Below, piece after piece: positions 35,016 through 43,825 of a stretch of DNA of 64,000 nucleotides. Source of the DNA: an uncultured Croceitalea sp. (lineage in GTDB: Bacteria; Bacteroidota; Bacteroidia; Flavobacteriales; Flavobacteriaceae). The notes under the pieces were generated by a model. It was not told the origin of the DNA. It saw nothing but the letters and a program-made list of their open reading frames with translations, and searched no databases. The DNA is taken from the NCBI GenBank assembly GCA_947494805.1, contig CANLWK010000001.1, forward strand, positions 558,001 to 622,000, written 5' to 3'. How positions within the stretch are numbered: position 1 is the first letter of the stretch; each line of letters opens with the position of its first letter. The translations under genes and the position numbers were made by a program.

Positions 35016-36101
35016 ATGAAACGGTTGATAAATCTAATGGCACTTATTTATGCAATGGGCCTTTTGTTGTCATGTAATGGAAACTCCAAAGAAGAAGAGC
35101 AGCTTCTTCGCCCGGTAAGATATTATGAAGTGGGTTATAGAGGTGCTGTGAACGGTAGAACGTTCAGTGGTACCGCTGCCACTGAAAAACGCATTGATCT
35201 AAGCTTTAGAAATAGTGGTGTTGTCACCGAATTTGAGATCCAATTGGGCCAGAAGGTAACCAAAGGGCAACTGCTCGCAAAGCTTGACAATGTACAATCT
35301 AGATTGGCCTACGAACAAGCGGTCAATCAAGAAACCAGTGCCGAATCACAAATGAAGACGGCTAAATTGAATTTAGATCGGGTTCGTGAGCTTTTTGAAA
35401 AGAGCAGTACATCGTTAAGCGATTTGGAAAACGCCAAGAACGCCTATAGAACTGCAAAACAGAATTATGAGTCAGCCAAGCGTGGGTCTTCCATTCAATT
35501 GGAGCAAATCCGTTTTGGGTATCTCTACGCACCATTTGATGGTACGATTGCCGAGGTGCATGCGGAAATCAACGAAAATGTGGGGCCTGGCCAAAAAGTG
35601 GCCACCCTGAATGCCGGTGAACAAATGGAGATTGCTTTGGGCATCCCTGAAAGTATCATCAATAAAATTGCACAAAATGATATTGTTAAAGTTCGTTTTA
35701 GTGCGCTTAAAGGAGAAGAATATATAGGTGTTGTCAGTGAAATTGCCCCTTCTGTTGAGGCAAGTACGGCAACATTCCCCGTAATGGTGCGACTTGATGG
35801 ACCACATGGTGAGGTGAAAAGTGGCATGGCTGCAGATGTCACCTTTGGTTTGGAAAATGGTAGTAAAGTGGCGACTATGATGGTCGTGCCGGCAAAAGCG
35901 GTAGGTGAGGATGAAAATGGGCGCTTTGTGTTTTTAATCGTCGAAAACGATAGCATTGCACATGTAAGAAAGCAGCACATAACGTCAGGTAAATTAAGTG
36001 GTGAGTGGTTTGAGATTGTCGAAGGCCTTTCCATAGGACAAAAAGTTGCGACCGCTGGGTTGCAGACACTTTTAGATGGACAACAAATTGACATTCAATA
36101 A
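35016..36101 (+). CDS. RND-type periplasmic adaptor (membrane-fusion) lipoprotein
   Basis: The 361-residue product has a lipoprotein signal with lipobox LLLSC. It shows the HlyD/AcrA layout: a beta-barrel and lipoyl half (VVTEFEIQLGQKVTKGQLLA), a helical hairpin (residues about 95-160), the second lipoyl half (YLYAPFDGTIAEVHAEINEN) and a barrel and membrane-proximal domain ending VATAGLQTLLDGQQ. It bridges the RND pump encoded next and the TolC-type channel encoded before it. Spacing to the neighbours is 14 and 17 bases. Confidence 0.9.
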   Translation: MKRLINLMALIYAMGLLLSCNGNSKEEEQLLRPVRYYEVGYRGAVNGRTFSGTAATEKRIDLSFRNSGVVTEFEIQLGQKVTKGQLLAKLDNVQSRLAYEQAVNQETSAESQMKTAKLNLDRVRELFEKSSTSLSDLENAKNAYRTAKQNYESAKRGSSIQLEQIRFGYLYAPFDGTIAEVHAEINENVGPGQKVATLNAGEQMEIALGIPESIINKIAQNDIVKVRFSALKGEEYIGVVSEIAPSVEASTATFPVMVRLDGPHGEVKSGMAADVTFGLENGSKVATMMVVPAKAVGEDENGRFVFLIVENDSIAHVRKQHITSGKLSGEWFEIVEGLSIGQKVATAGLQTLLDGQQIDIQ

Positions 36102-36118
36102 TCAATAGTAATAACAAC

Positions 36119-39100
36119 ATGAACTTAGCAAAATTTTCTATTGAGAAGAACCGTATTGTCTTGATGGCATTGGGTACTGTAGTGCTTTTAGGGCTGACCA
36201 TATATTCAGGTTTGTCACGGGACAGTATGCCACCCTTCACGGTGCGTGAAGCGACCGTAGTTTCTGAGTTTCCGGGTGCCGGTCCTGAACGGATAGAACA
36301 GTTGGTGACCGATAAGGTTGAAAAGGTGGTGCAAGAGCTGCCAGAACTAAAACAAGTGAGCAGTACTTCTCGCGCAGGATTATCGGTGGTTCAGGTCGAA
36401 CTCAAGGTTGATGTAGGGCCAGAACAGATGCAATCGGTTTGGAACCGTCTACGTCGTAAACTGCAAAGCATGGATGGATTGCCCGATGGTGTACAGCCCT
36501 TTTTAGATGATGACGGTATCGGCGATGTATATGGTATTGTAGTTGGGCTTACCAGTGACGGATTTTCATACGCCGATATGAAAGATTATATCGATGACAT
36601 CAAAGATGATCTTATCAAATTACCCGATGCCGCCAAAGTGGTATTAGGGGGCGTTCAACAAGAACGTGTATTCATTGAATTTGAGAATACGCGTTTAAAA
36701 GAGTATGGTCTATCAGCCTCAAAACTGCAACAGATCATTGCGTCGACGAATATTCTCAGCTCTGGAGGTCAGGTCAATTTGGGTGATGAGCGGGTTATTT
36801 TAGAGCCTACAGGCAATTTCAATGGTTTGAGGGACATTGCCAATACGCTGGTACCCGTGGGAACTGAAAGCCAACGATTGATAAAGCTTGGCGATATCAC
36901 CACAATTAAAAAAGGATACATTGATCCTTATGTTCAAAAGGTTCGGGTTGATGGCAAAGATGCCATATCAATGCATATCAACTTAAAAAAGGGCGCCAAT
37001 ATCATAGCATTGGGCGAAGAGGTCGATAGGGTCATTGCGACATGGAAAAAGAAACTTCCCGTTGGTCTTGAGCTAAAGCGAATATCGTCTTTGGACACTT
37101 ATATTGACAATAAAGTGAGCAACTTTATCAGTAACCTGTTACAGTCAATAGGTATTGTTTTAGCGGTAATGCTGGTATTCTTAGGGTTACGAACCGGTTT
37201 TGTGATTGCCAGCCTTATACCCATTGTGACCATTATGACATTGATGATAATGGGTTTGTTGAATGTAGGCCTCAATCAGGTTACCCTCGCAGCATTGATC
37301 ATGGCTTTGGGCATGTTGGTCGATAACGCCATTGTTGTGGCAGAAACGGTACTTGTGAAGATGGAACAAGGTCTTAAAGCAAAAGAAGCGGCCTTAAAAG
37401 CCTGTTCAGAACTCTTTACGCCCTTACTGATTTCGACACTGACAACTTCTGCAGCCTTTCTGGCCTTTTATCTTTCGCCCACCAATATGGGCGATATCGT
37501 AGGGCCCATTTTTGTGGTCGTTACCATTGCTCTGTTGTCTTCATGGGTGGTTGCCTTGACCATAATTACCCTGTTTTGCTATCTTTTTTTAAAGGTCAAA
37601 CCAAAAAATGAAAAGAAACCCAACCTTATCGATACAACGATCAATACCCTAAAAGGACATTACAAAAACTTGATATTATGGGCGCTGGGCAGTAAGTGGA
37701 AAGTGTTGGGCAGTATTCTCGTAGCCTTTGTTTTGTCCATTTTTGGATTTACAAACATTCCTTTTTTATTCTTTCCCGACAGCGACAGAAATATGGTTAC
37801 CGTTGATATCAACTTGCCTTCAGGTACCAAAGTAGAAACAACTACGGCATTGGTTCGTAGTTTGGAAGAATTTATTGCTGATTCTTTACAGGTGGGTGCT
37901 AAAAAAAATGGGGGTATCGTCGATTGGTCCTCCTATATAGGGCAAGGGCCTGAATCGTACGACCTGGGATACATTCAAGATGAAGCAAATTCAAGTTATG
38001 CCCATATCATGGTGAACACTTCGTCATTTGAAGTGAACAAAACAATTATTACGAAGTTGGGTGCTTACGGATTCAAGAACTTCCCGAATGCCGATATCAA
38101 GGTAAAAGCATTGGCGGCAGGCGGTGGCGGTGTTCCCATTGAAATAAAGATTATGGGCGACAACCCTGATGAGCTTGTTAAAATAGCCACGGCAGTACGC
38201 CAAAAACTCACTAAGGTCAGTGGTACCAAAAACGTGAAAGACGATTGGGGGCCAAAGAGCAAAAAATTCTTGATTCAGATTGACCAAAACAGGGCATTGA
38301 ATGCAGGGGTGAGCAGTCAAGATATTGCCGTGTCATTGCAAACGACATTAGAGGGTTTTCAAACTGGCGAATACCGAGAAGGTGATAAGTCCATACCCAT
38401 TTTAATGCGAAACAATGCAAGCCAACAGCAGACGCTGGCCTCTTTGGAAACCATGAATATCTATGCGCAATCGACCGGGCAAAGTGTGCCTTTGTTACAG
38501 GTAGCGAGTATACTTCCACAATATCAATACGGAAAGATCAAACGCTATAATCTGGATCGAAACATCAATGTGACGGCAGAATTGAAACCTGATGGCAACG
38601 CCGCGCAGATTACACAAGAGATGGATGTATGGTTGAAAGAACAGCAAGGTAATTGGCCCGAAGCATATCGATATGAATTTGGGGGCGATGAAAAGCAAAC
38701 CGCTGAAAACATGGGTTCGGTGATTGGGTATCTTCCTTTATCGGCGTTTATCATTGTGCTTTTATTAGTGTTACAATTCAATTCTTTTAGAAAAATGATC
38801 ATGGTCTTATGCACCATTCCGTTGGCAATTATAGGTGTCGTCGTTGGTTTATTGGTTTTTAATGAACCTTTTGGATTTATGCCGTTTCTTGGCGTAATTT
38901 CGTTGGCAGGCATTGTCATCAACAATGCCATCGTGTTGATTGATAGAATGGAAATTGAGCAGAACGAATTGCAGCGCAACGAACAAGATGCCGTAATCAC
39001 TGCGTGCCTGCAACGATTTAGGCCCATTTTACTGGCCACTTTCACGACCGTACTGGGTCTGTTGCCCCTTTATATAAGTGGTGGCGAGTTATGGGAAGGT

Positions 39101-39235
39101 ATGGCGGTCAGTATCATGATAGGGCTCTTGTTTGGCACTGTAATAACCCTGGTGTTCATTCCATCACTATATAGCGTATTGTTCAAGGTCGACTATAAGG
39201 GTTATTCATTTGATGAGGTCCTTTTAGAAGATTGA
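36119..39235 (+). CDS. RND efflux pump, HAE1-type
   Basis: The 1038-residue protein has the length and symmetry of an RND transporter: one N-terminal membrane helix, two large periplasmic loops, and two groups of helices around 340-500 and 870-1025. The TM4 motif is GMLVDNAIVVAETV, so the second of the two AcrB proton-relay aspartates is Asn here. The matching TM10 segment reads AGIVINNAIVLID, without the AcrB lysine; this variant is common in one RND subgroup. It probably exports small hydrophobic or toxic compounds with the adaptor and TolC-type protein; the substrate cannot be told from sequence. Expression is likely under the Crp/Fnr-type promoter at 32576. Confidence 0.9.
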   Translation: MNLAKFSIEKNRIVLMALGTVVLLGLTIYSGLSRDSMPPFTVREATVVSEFPGAGPERIEQLVTDKVEKVVQELPELKQVSSTSRAGLSVVQVELKVDVGPEQMQSVWNRLRRKLQSMDGLPDGVQPFLDDDGIGDVYGIVVGLTSDGFSYADMKDYIDDIKDDLIKLPDAAKVVLGGVQQERVFIEFENTRLKEYGLSASKLQQIIASTNILSSGGQVNLGDERVILEPTGNFNGLRDIANTLVPVGTESQRLIKLGDITTIKKGYIDPYVQKVRVDGKDAISMHINLKKGANIIALGEEVDRVIATWKKKLPVGLELKRISSLDTYIDNKVSNFISNLLQSIGIVLAVMLVFLGLRTGFVIASLIPIVTIMTLMIMGLLNVGLNQVTLAALIMALGMLVDNAIVVAETVLVKMEQGLKAKEAALKACSELFTPLLISTLTTSAAFLAFYLSPTNMGDIVGPIFVVVTIALLSSWVVALTIITLFCYLFLKVKPKNEKKPNLIDTTINTLKGHYKNLILWALGSKWKVLGSILVAFVLSIFGFTNIPFLFFPDSDRNMVTVDINLPSGTKVETTTALVRSLEEFIADSLQVGAKKNGGIVDWSSYIGQGPESYDLGYIQDEANSSYAHIMVNTSSFEVNKTIITKLGAYGFKNFPNADIKVKALAAGGGGVPIEIKIMGDNPDELVKIATAVRQKLTKVSGTKNVKDDWGPKSKKFLIQIDQNRALNAGVSSQDIAVSLQTTLEGFQTGEYREGDKSIPILMRNNASQQQTLASLETMNIYAQSTGQSVPLLQVASILPQYQYGKIKRYNLDRNINVTAELKPDGNAAQITQEMDVWLKEQQGNWPEAYRYEFGGDEKQTAENMGSVIGYLPLSAFIIVLLLVLQFNSFRKMIMVLCTIPLAIIGVVVGLLVFNEPFGFMPFLGVISLAGIVINNAIVLIDRMEIEQNELQRNEQDAVITACLQRFRPILLATFTTVLGLLPLYISGGELWEGMAVSIMIGLLFGTVITLVFIPSLYSVLFKVDYKGYSFDEVLLED

Positions 39236-39259
39236 ACCGAATGTCCCATATTGTTATGA

Positions 39260-40357
39260 ATGAAAGTAAAAAATAGAAATCTCAAAGAGTATTTAAATCA
39301 TCTGGGTCTTGCCGTTTTTTTTTGGACGCTGGCCATGACCCTATATGCGGTTTTCAGGTACTACGGATTGCGTGAAGAACCCGGTATTTCAATTAGCGCC
39401 GAATATGCAGAGTTTTATGTCAATTACAAAACTTTTGTTGGTTTTGCGGTGTTTGGCTTTTTATTGGGTATTTGTTATGCTACCATTGAGTTCTCTTTTG
39501 AAAAATATGTCGGCAAACGAATTTCCATAGGACTCAATATTCTTATACAGTTTGTGCTTATTACCATATCTGTTATTTTGATCTCTATTTTTTTGACCAA
39601 CATTGTCTCAAAAATAAATGGATTGGTGCTGCCTTTAGAGCGCGGTTGGTGGTATAAGGACACTTCGTTCAGATCTTTGGGTATCTATATTATCTTTTGT
39701 TCGTTTATTTTCACAATGATGGTCATTGCCAAAGAAAAGTTTGGTGATGGTGTATTGCTTGGTATGCTCTTGGGTAAGTATAAGCATCCTAAAGAAGAGG
39801 AGCGCATCTTTATGTTTTTAGATCTTAAGAGCTCGACCGCTATTGCAGAAGAACTCGGGCACTTTAAGTACAGCCAATTGATTCAAGACTGTTTCTATGA
39901 CATGAATGAGATTACCCAAGAGTTTCAGGCACAGATTTATCAATATGTCGGCGACGAAATTGTGCTTACTTGGCCTTATGAAAAAGGGCTTGCACAGCAC
40001 AATGCCATCGCACTCTTTTTTGCCTTTCAAGAAAAACTGACATCAAAGAGGGCGGTCTACGAAAAAAAATACCAACTATTACCAGAGTTTAAAGCGGGTC
40101 TTCATGGTGGAAAGCTTATGGTTGCCGAGGTTGGTGTGGTGAAAAAGGAACTGGCCTACCATGGCGATGTTATCAATACCACTGCACGAATACAAGGGGC
40201 CTGCAATGAAAATAAGGTCAAGTTTTTAATCTCAGAAAAACTATTGAACGATTTTGAAATGAAGGGTGTGGACTTTGTTTCAAAACCTATCGGAAAAGTT
40301 CAGCTAAAGGGGAAAAGAAACCCGGTCAATATACACGCCTTAAAAGCGTTGGTATAA
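39260..40357 (+). CDS. Membrane-bound class III adenylate/guanylate cyclase
   Basis: The 365-residue protein has four membrane helices in its first 165 residues and a class III cyclase domain after residue 185. Both metal-binding aspartates are visible (FLDLKSSTAIAEEL and YVGDEIVLTW), as is the VINTTARIQGAC motif carrying the Asn and Arg of the active site; FKAGLHGGK follows the usual order. It should make cAMP or cGMP at the inner membrane. It follows the RND gene by 24 bases and may be the last gene of that operon. A Crp/Fnr-type regulator lies 630 bases further on, making a local cyclic-nucleotide circuit possible. Confidence 0.87.
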   Translation: MKVKNRNLKEYLNHLGLAVFFWTLAMTLYAVFRYYGLREEPGISISAEYAEFYVNYKTFVGFAVFGFLLGICYATIEFSFEKYVGKRISIGLNILIQFVLITISVILISIFLTNIVSKINGLVLPLERGWWYKDTSFRSLGIYIIFCSFIFTMMVIAKEKFGDGVLLGMLLGKYKHPKEEERIFMFLDLKSSTAIAEELGHFKYSQLIQDCFYDMNEITQEFQAQIYQYVGDEIVLTWPYEKGLAQHNAIALFFAFQEKLTSKRAVYEKKYQLLPEFKAGLHGGKLMVAEVGVVKKELAYHGDVINTTARIQGACNENKVKFLISEKLLNDFEMKGVDFVSKPIGKVQLKGKRNPVNIHALKALV

Positions 40358-40392
40358 CTTTTTGAAGTATCATGAGTTTGTAGGTTGGATAT

Positions 40393-40420
40393 AAAAAAGC
40401 GACCCAATATATTGGGCCGC
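40393..40420 (-). terminator. Rho-independent terminator for the winged-helix gene
   Basis: The palindrome CCCAATATATTGGG (40403-40416), extended by GCG/CGC at its base, is followed on the minus strand by TTTTTT. It lies 27 bases beyond the stop of the minus-strand gene at 40447-40890. Confidence 0.8.
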
Positions 40421-40446
40421 CCTCTCGAAAAACTAACTACAACCAA

Positions 40447-40890
40447 TCATTCTTTAAAATGTTCATCAATTTTGAACTCAATAAAATCAAGCACCTCGCT
40501 ATAGAGTACAATGGTGTTTCTAATAAAAGCGTTCAGGGGCTCATTGCTATTATCGCGATGCTCCATTATTTGCTCTAGAACATTCAATAGCTTTTTACTT
40601 TCAGTAACGCTCATACGTAGTTGGTCAACACTACCATCGGTATCAATATAAAAAAGGTCCTCGACGCAACCGGTATTCTCTGATGTGCCGATATCACCTA
40701 ACCTTTTCAATAACGTTATGGTAGACACTATTTCAGTTTCACTTAGATCTGTCGACTCTTGTAACTGCTTTACGGTAAAGTATTTTTGGTTCGAAGCATA
40801 GAAGGCACCGAGAATACTTCCCAACGTGGGGGAACTCAATATTGCGTTATTCAATATGGGATAAAATTGAACTCTCTGTCGTGTCTCCAT
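40447..40890 (-). CDS. Winged-helix-like protein of unknown target
   Basis: The 147-residue protein has a helix-turn-helix-like region around residues 35-75 (FTVKQLQESTDLSETEIVST then ITLLKRLGDIG), resembling small winged-helix regulators, and a helical C-terminal half (ESKKLLNVLEQIMEHRDNS ... VLDFIEFKIDEHFKE) that could dimerise. I do not recognise the exact family. It is a single-gene unit with its own Crp/Fnr-type operator and TAGCTTTG box upstream and a strong terminator downstream. It probably belongs to the regulon of the adjacent Crp/Fnr protein. Confidence 0.65.
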   Translation of the reverse strand: METRQRVQFYPILNNAILSSPTLGSILGAFYASNQKYFTVKQLQESTDLSETEIVSTITLLKRLGDIGTSENTGCVEDLFYIDTDGSVDQLRMSVTESKKLLNVLEQIMEHRDNSNEPLNAFIRNTIVLYSEVLDFIEFKIDEHFKE

Positions 40891-40910
40891 TTTGCCGAAC
40901 TTTCTATGTT

Positions 40911-40953
40911 CAAAGCTAGTACACCCTTAAATGGATACATGTGACAAATGTCA
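40911..40953 (-). promoter_or_regulatory. Crp/Fnr-type operator and promoter of the winged-helix gene
   Basis: On the minus strand the operator TGACATTTGTCA (40953-40942) is followed, 35 bases from its first base, by an exact TAGCTTTG box (40918-40911). Core, spacing and box match the two plus-strand promoters at 31370 and 32576. Confidence 0.75.
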
Positions 40954-40987
40954 AAAACGAGTCACTAAACTGGCCAAATGAAAGAAA

Positions 40988-41557
40988 TCAAGAGTATTTT
41001 CTAATACGACTTAAGGTCTCTCTGGTAATACCAAGAAAAGAAGAAAGCTCTTTTTGGGGCAATCGCTGTATAAATTCTGGGTGGTGCTTTTGAATATAGG
41101 AATACTTCTGCTTGGCGGTCAGGGCCTGAAGAAAGAAAAGACGCTCATCAGCGGTGATGTAATAGATTTCCAACATCTCTCTAAAAAAGGTTTCCATGGC
41201 ATGGTATTTAGCAGCCAAGGTGTAACAGGTATCCCTTGATATGGCAGTGTACTTGATGTCTTCAATGACCTCTGCACCCTCGAGACTTGGTTTTTGTGTT
41301 ACAAAACTGGTATAGGCCGTTACAAGGTCGTCTTCAAAACCAAACCATGTAATATGTTCAGACCCATCTTCTTTGTACCTGAATTGTTTGATGATACCAG
41401 ATTCTATAATGTAGAGTTTTCGGCATATGGAATTTACCGGAATTAAGACTTCACCTTTTTTGCACGAGCCTGTTTCAGCTGCACTATAGAATTCGTTAAA
41501 AGCCTGTTCGTTCTTTGTTTTTAACTTTTCGAAGCTTGCATTGAGAAGTTCTTGCAT
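40988..41557 (-). CDS. Crp/Fnr-family transcriptional regulator
   Basis: The 189-residue protein has a cyclic-nucleotide-binding-like beta barrel (about 25-115, CKKGEVLIPVNSICRKLYII ... GIIKQFRYKEDGSEHITWF), a long dimer helix, and a short C-terminal helix-turn-helix (LPQKELSSFLGITRETLSRI) ending four residues later. This is the usual size for Bacteroidota members. No N-terminal cysteine cluster like that of Fnr is present, so an iron-sulphur oxygen sensor is unlikely. Three TGACA-N2-TGTCA operators nearby, one only 35 bases past its stop, are good candidates for its binding sites. Confidence 0.87.
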   Translation of the reverse strand: MQELLNASFEKLKTKNEQAFNEFYSAAETGSCKKGEVLIPVNSICRKLYIIESGIIKQFRYKEDGSEHITWFGFEDDLVTAYTSFVTQKPSLEGAEVIEDIKYTAISRDTCYTLAAKYHAMETFFREMLEIYYITADERLFFLQALTAKQKYSYIQKHHPEFIQRLPQKELSSFLGITRETLSRIRKYS

Positions 41558-41624
41558 AGTTATCGCATGTTGATTTGGGGAAATCTTTGCTAATACGGCA
41601 CTAATTTAAAAATACTATGTCGTT

Positions 41625-41646
41625 ATGTAAAAATGCCATGTTACAT
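41625..41646. promoter_or_regulatory. Inverted repeat in the divergent Crp/Fnr-ROK intergenic region
   Basis: ATGTAA (41625-41630) and TTACAT (41641-41646) are inverted around 10 bases. The site lies between the regulator start (41557) and the ROK kinase start (41689). It differs from the TGACA operators, so it may bind another regulator. A TATCTTTA box (41662-41669) just downstream may be the ROK promoter. Confidence 0.35.
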
Positions 41647-41688
41647 TTTTGTTAAAACCCCTATCTTTAAGTGACCAATAAACAATGC

Positions 41689-42645
41689 ATGGATTTAGCA
41701 ATAGGAATTGACATCGGGGGAACAAAAACCAAGATAGGACTGGTCGATAAAAATGGCGATTGTCTGGTAAAGACTTTTTTTAGGACCAAAGAATTTCCCA
41801 AGCTAGAGGATTATTTGGCGAAAGCAAAGGAAGCGGTAGATACCTTGATCACCGAACTTGATTTTGAACCCAACATACTGGGTTGTGGCATTGGGGCCCC
41901 AAATGCATCGAGCAAACGTGGAACCATTGAGAACGCGGCCAACTTACTTTGGAAGGGCAGGGTTCCCATTCTTGAAAAATTCAAGGAAATAATGCCCGTT
42001 CCCATGCGTATCATGAACGATGCCAGTGCAGCGGCCTTGGGTGAAATGCTTTTTGGAAGCGGACGAAATATGACCGACTTTATTGCCATTACCTTGGGCA
42101 CAGGTTTCGGTGCAGGTATTGTCGCCAATGGGCAGTTGATTGACGGATACGATGGCTTTGCAGGTGAATTGGGCCATGTTGATATGACCATTGGTGATGG
42201 TCGTTTGACAGGTTTGGGCGTGCGTGGCGGATTGGAAGCATACGTATCTGCAACCGGACTTAAGCGTACCATAATGCATATGTTGAGCAAGTATATGCAC
42301 GACAGTCGCTTCAGAAGTATAGCGTACAACGATCTTCATGGTGAAGATATTACCGAAGCGGCAGAAGAAGGGGATATCATTGCTATAAAAGCATTTGACT
42401 ATACAGCAAAAATGATGGCTCAGGCCTTGGCAAATTTCACCGCTTTCACGCAGCCAGAGGCTTTTGTTTTGATGGGCGGATTGACCAATAGCGGTAAATG
42501 GATATTAGAACCTTTAGAAAAGTATTTTAATGAGTACTTGCTTGAGGTCTACAAGGGCAAAGTGAAGATAATAGAATCTGGTATGCCCAATAAAACTGCG
42601 GCGATTTGTGGGGCGGCAGCTTTGATTTGGGAAAAGCACCAATAG
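41689..42645 (+). CDS. ROK-family sugar kinase (glucokinase-like)
   Basis: The product is 318 residues from the ATG at 41689; a GTG at 41671 is in frame, but a TATCTTTA box at 41662 would place transcription start near it. The phosphate-binding motif IGIDIGGTKTKIGLVD opens the protein; NDASAAALGE, ITLGTGFGAGIV and the ROK signature region GYDGFAGELGHVDM follow. The usual Cys-rich zinc motif of many ROK proteins is not obvious (the segment reads GDGRLTGLGVRGGLEAYVS). It should phosphorylate glucose or a related sugar in the cytoplasm. It stands alone, divergent from the Crp/Fnr gene. Confidence 0.85.
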   Translation: MDLAIGIDIGGTKTKIGLVDKNGDCLVKTFFRTKEFPKLEDYLAKAKEAVDTLITELDFEPNILGCGIGAPNASSKRGTIENAANLLWKGRVPILEKFKEIMPVPMRIMNDASAAALGEMLFGSGRNMTDFIAITLGTGFGAGIVANGQLIDGYDGFAGELGHVDMTIGDGRLTGLGVRGGLEAYVSATGLKRTIMHMLSKYMHDSRFRSIAYNDLHGEDITEAAEEGDIIAIKAFDYTAKMMAQALANFTAFTQPEAFVLMGGLTNSGKWILEPLEKYFNEYLLEVYKGKVKIIESGMPNKTAAICGAAALIWEKHQ

Positions 42646-42680
42646 ATTGATTTCTTTTATATCTTTGCAACGTTGTGTTG

Positions 42681-42701
42681 AGTTTCAACTTTGTTGAAAC
42701 T
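42681..42701. repeat. Perfect 9-base hairpin downstream of the ROK gene
   Basis: AGTTTCAAC (42681-42689), TTT, GTTGAAACT (42693-42701). A second perfect inverted repeat, TGCACA-AAA-TGTGCA, follows at 42708-42722. Neither has its own T run, so they precede rather than form the terminator. Confidence 0.7.
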
Positions 42702-42730
42702 AGGTGATGCACAAAATGTGCAAACCAATG

Positions 42731-42759
42731 AAAGGCTTTCCTTATGGGAGGCTTTTTTT
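42731..42759 (+). terminator. Rho-independent terminator after the ROK gene
   Basis: GCTTTCC pairs with GGGAGGC (two G-U pairs) around a TTAT loop, and the flanking AAAG continues pairing into the T run of seven at 42753-42759. It can end transcripts of the ROK gene or of a small RNA starting near 42667. Confidence 0.7.
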
Positions 42760-42796
42760 GTTTGTGGGGGTTATTATCATCGTTACTACGGTTCTT

Positions 42797-43750
42797 TTAA
42801 AAGAACTCGGCATGTATGACCTTATGAATCAAAGATGCGGCCAATTTTGCCGTTTGATCATCAATATCAAATTTGGGGTTCATTTCGGCAATGTCCATAC
42901 TGATCAGTTTGCCAGAGGCAATAATGGTCTCTAGTGATTCTAAAACAATATCTGGTGAGAAACCCATGGGTGAAGCAGCACTGACCCCAGGAGCATAAGC
43001 TGATGAAAATCCGTCTAAATCAATGGTGACATAAATATGTTCGACTTTTTCCATAAAGGCCCGAATCCAGGTGTTGATTTCTTTGGCAAACTGAATCCGA
43101 AAGGTGCCGCGGTCAACATAGGTGACGTCGAATTCCATTGCGGTTTGAAAAAGGGCTTTGTCATTGGCATCTTTTCGTATACCCAAACATAAATAGTGAA
43201 AAGGTTCGTTCTCATTGGCAATTTGAAAAAATGGAGTCCCTGAGTTTGGTCCGGTCTCATCTGACCTAAGATCAAAATGGGCGTCAAAATTGATGATGCC
43301 AATCGACGGTCTTTTGTTTTTGGCGATGAGGTAGCTTTTGATGCCGTTATAATGTCCATAGGCGATATCATGGCCTCCGCCCAAAAGCACGGGCAAGGTG
43401 TTTTTTTGTAACAGTTCGGTAACGGTCAGCGCGAGCTCTTTTTGAACAGCATCCAAATCACTTTTAGCATATACAATATCGCCCACATCGATAAGGCTTG
43501 TAGTATCCTTTAAATGATTTGGCATTTTGGCCAAGGCTTTTCTAATGGCCATCGGTCCCTCTTTTGCTCCGACGCGACCTTTGTTCAAACGAACACCTTC
43601 ATCGCAGGCATAACCCAATAGGGCCAAAGTGTTTTTTGTGCTCGTTAATTTTGAAAGTGCCGTCGGGGTCACTTTTTCGTGCAGGTATAATTGCGCGGTC
43701 GAATTTCTACCGCTCCAGCTCGCTTTTAATGGGGGATGATAATTTTGCAT
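42797..43750 (-). CDS. hutG: Formimidoylglutamase (arginase family)
   Basis: The 317-residue protein belongs to the ureohydrolase family: it has GGGHDIAYGH, NFDAHFDLR and TIDLDGFSSAYAPGVSAA, which carry the His and Asp ligands of the dinuclear manganese site. As the last gene of a minus-strand hut cluster it should hydrolyse N-formimidoyl-L-glutamate to glutamate and formamide, the final step of histidine breakdown. It lies 75 bases after hutU. Arginase or agmatinase activity is less likely in this context. Confidence 0.9.
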   Translation of the reverse strand: MQNYHPPLKASWSGRNSTAQLYLHEKVTPTALSKLTSTKNTLALLGYACDEGVRLNKGRVGAKEGPMAIRKALAKMPNHLKDTTSLIDVGDIVYAKSDLDAVQKELALTVTELLQKNTLPVLLGGGHDIAYGHYNGIKSYLIAKNKRPSIGIINFDAHFDLRSDETGPNSGTPFFQIANENEPFHYLCLGIRKDANDKALFQTAMEFDVTYVDRGTFRIQFAKEINTWIRAFMEKVEHIYVTIDLDGFSSAYAPGVSAASPMGFSPDIVLESLETIIASGKLISMDIAEMNPKFDIDDQTAKLAASLIHKVIHAEFF

Positions 43751-43825
43751 TGCCGTTGTTCGATTATGTCCAACTTATAGAGACAAAAAACACCGTGTTA
43801 AAGGCTTGTTTTAATTGAAAATTAC

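Noticed and set aside
36119-39235. RND pump considered defective because TM4 reads LVDN and TM10 lacks the AcrB lysine
   Set aside because: The VDN/NNAIVLID variant occurs in a recognised RND subgroup, and the protein is full length.
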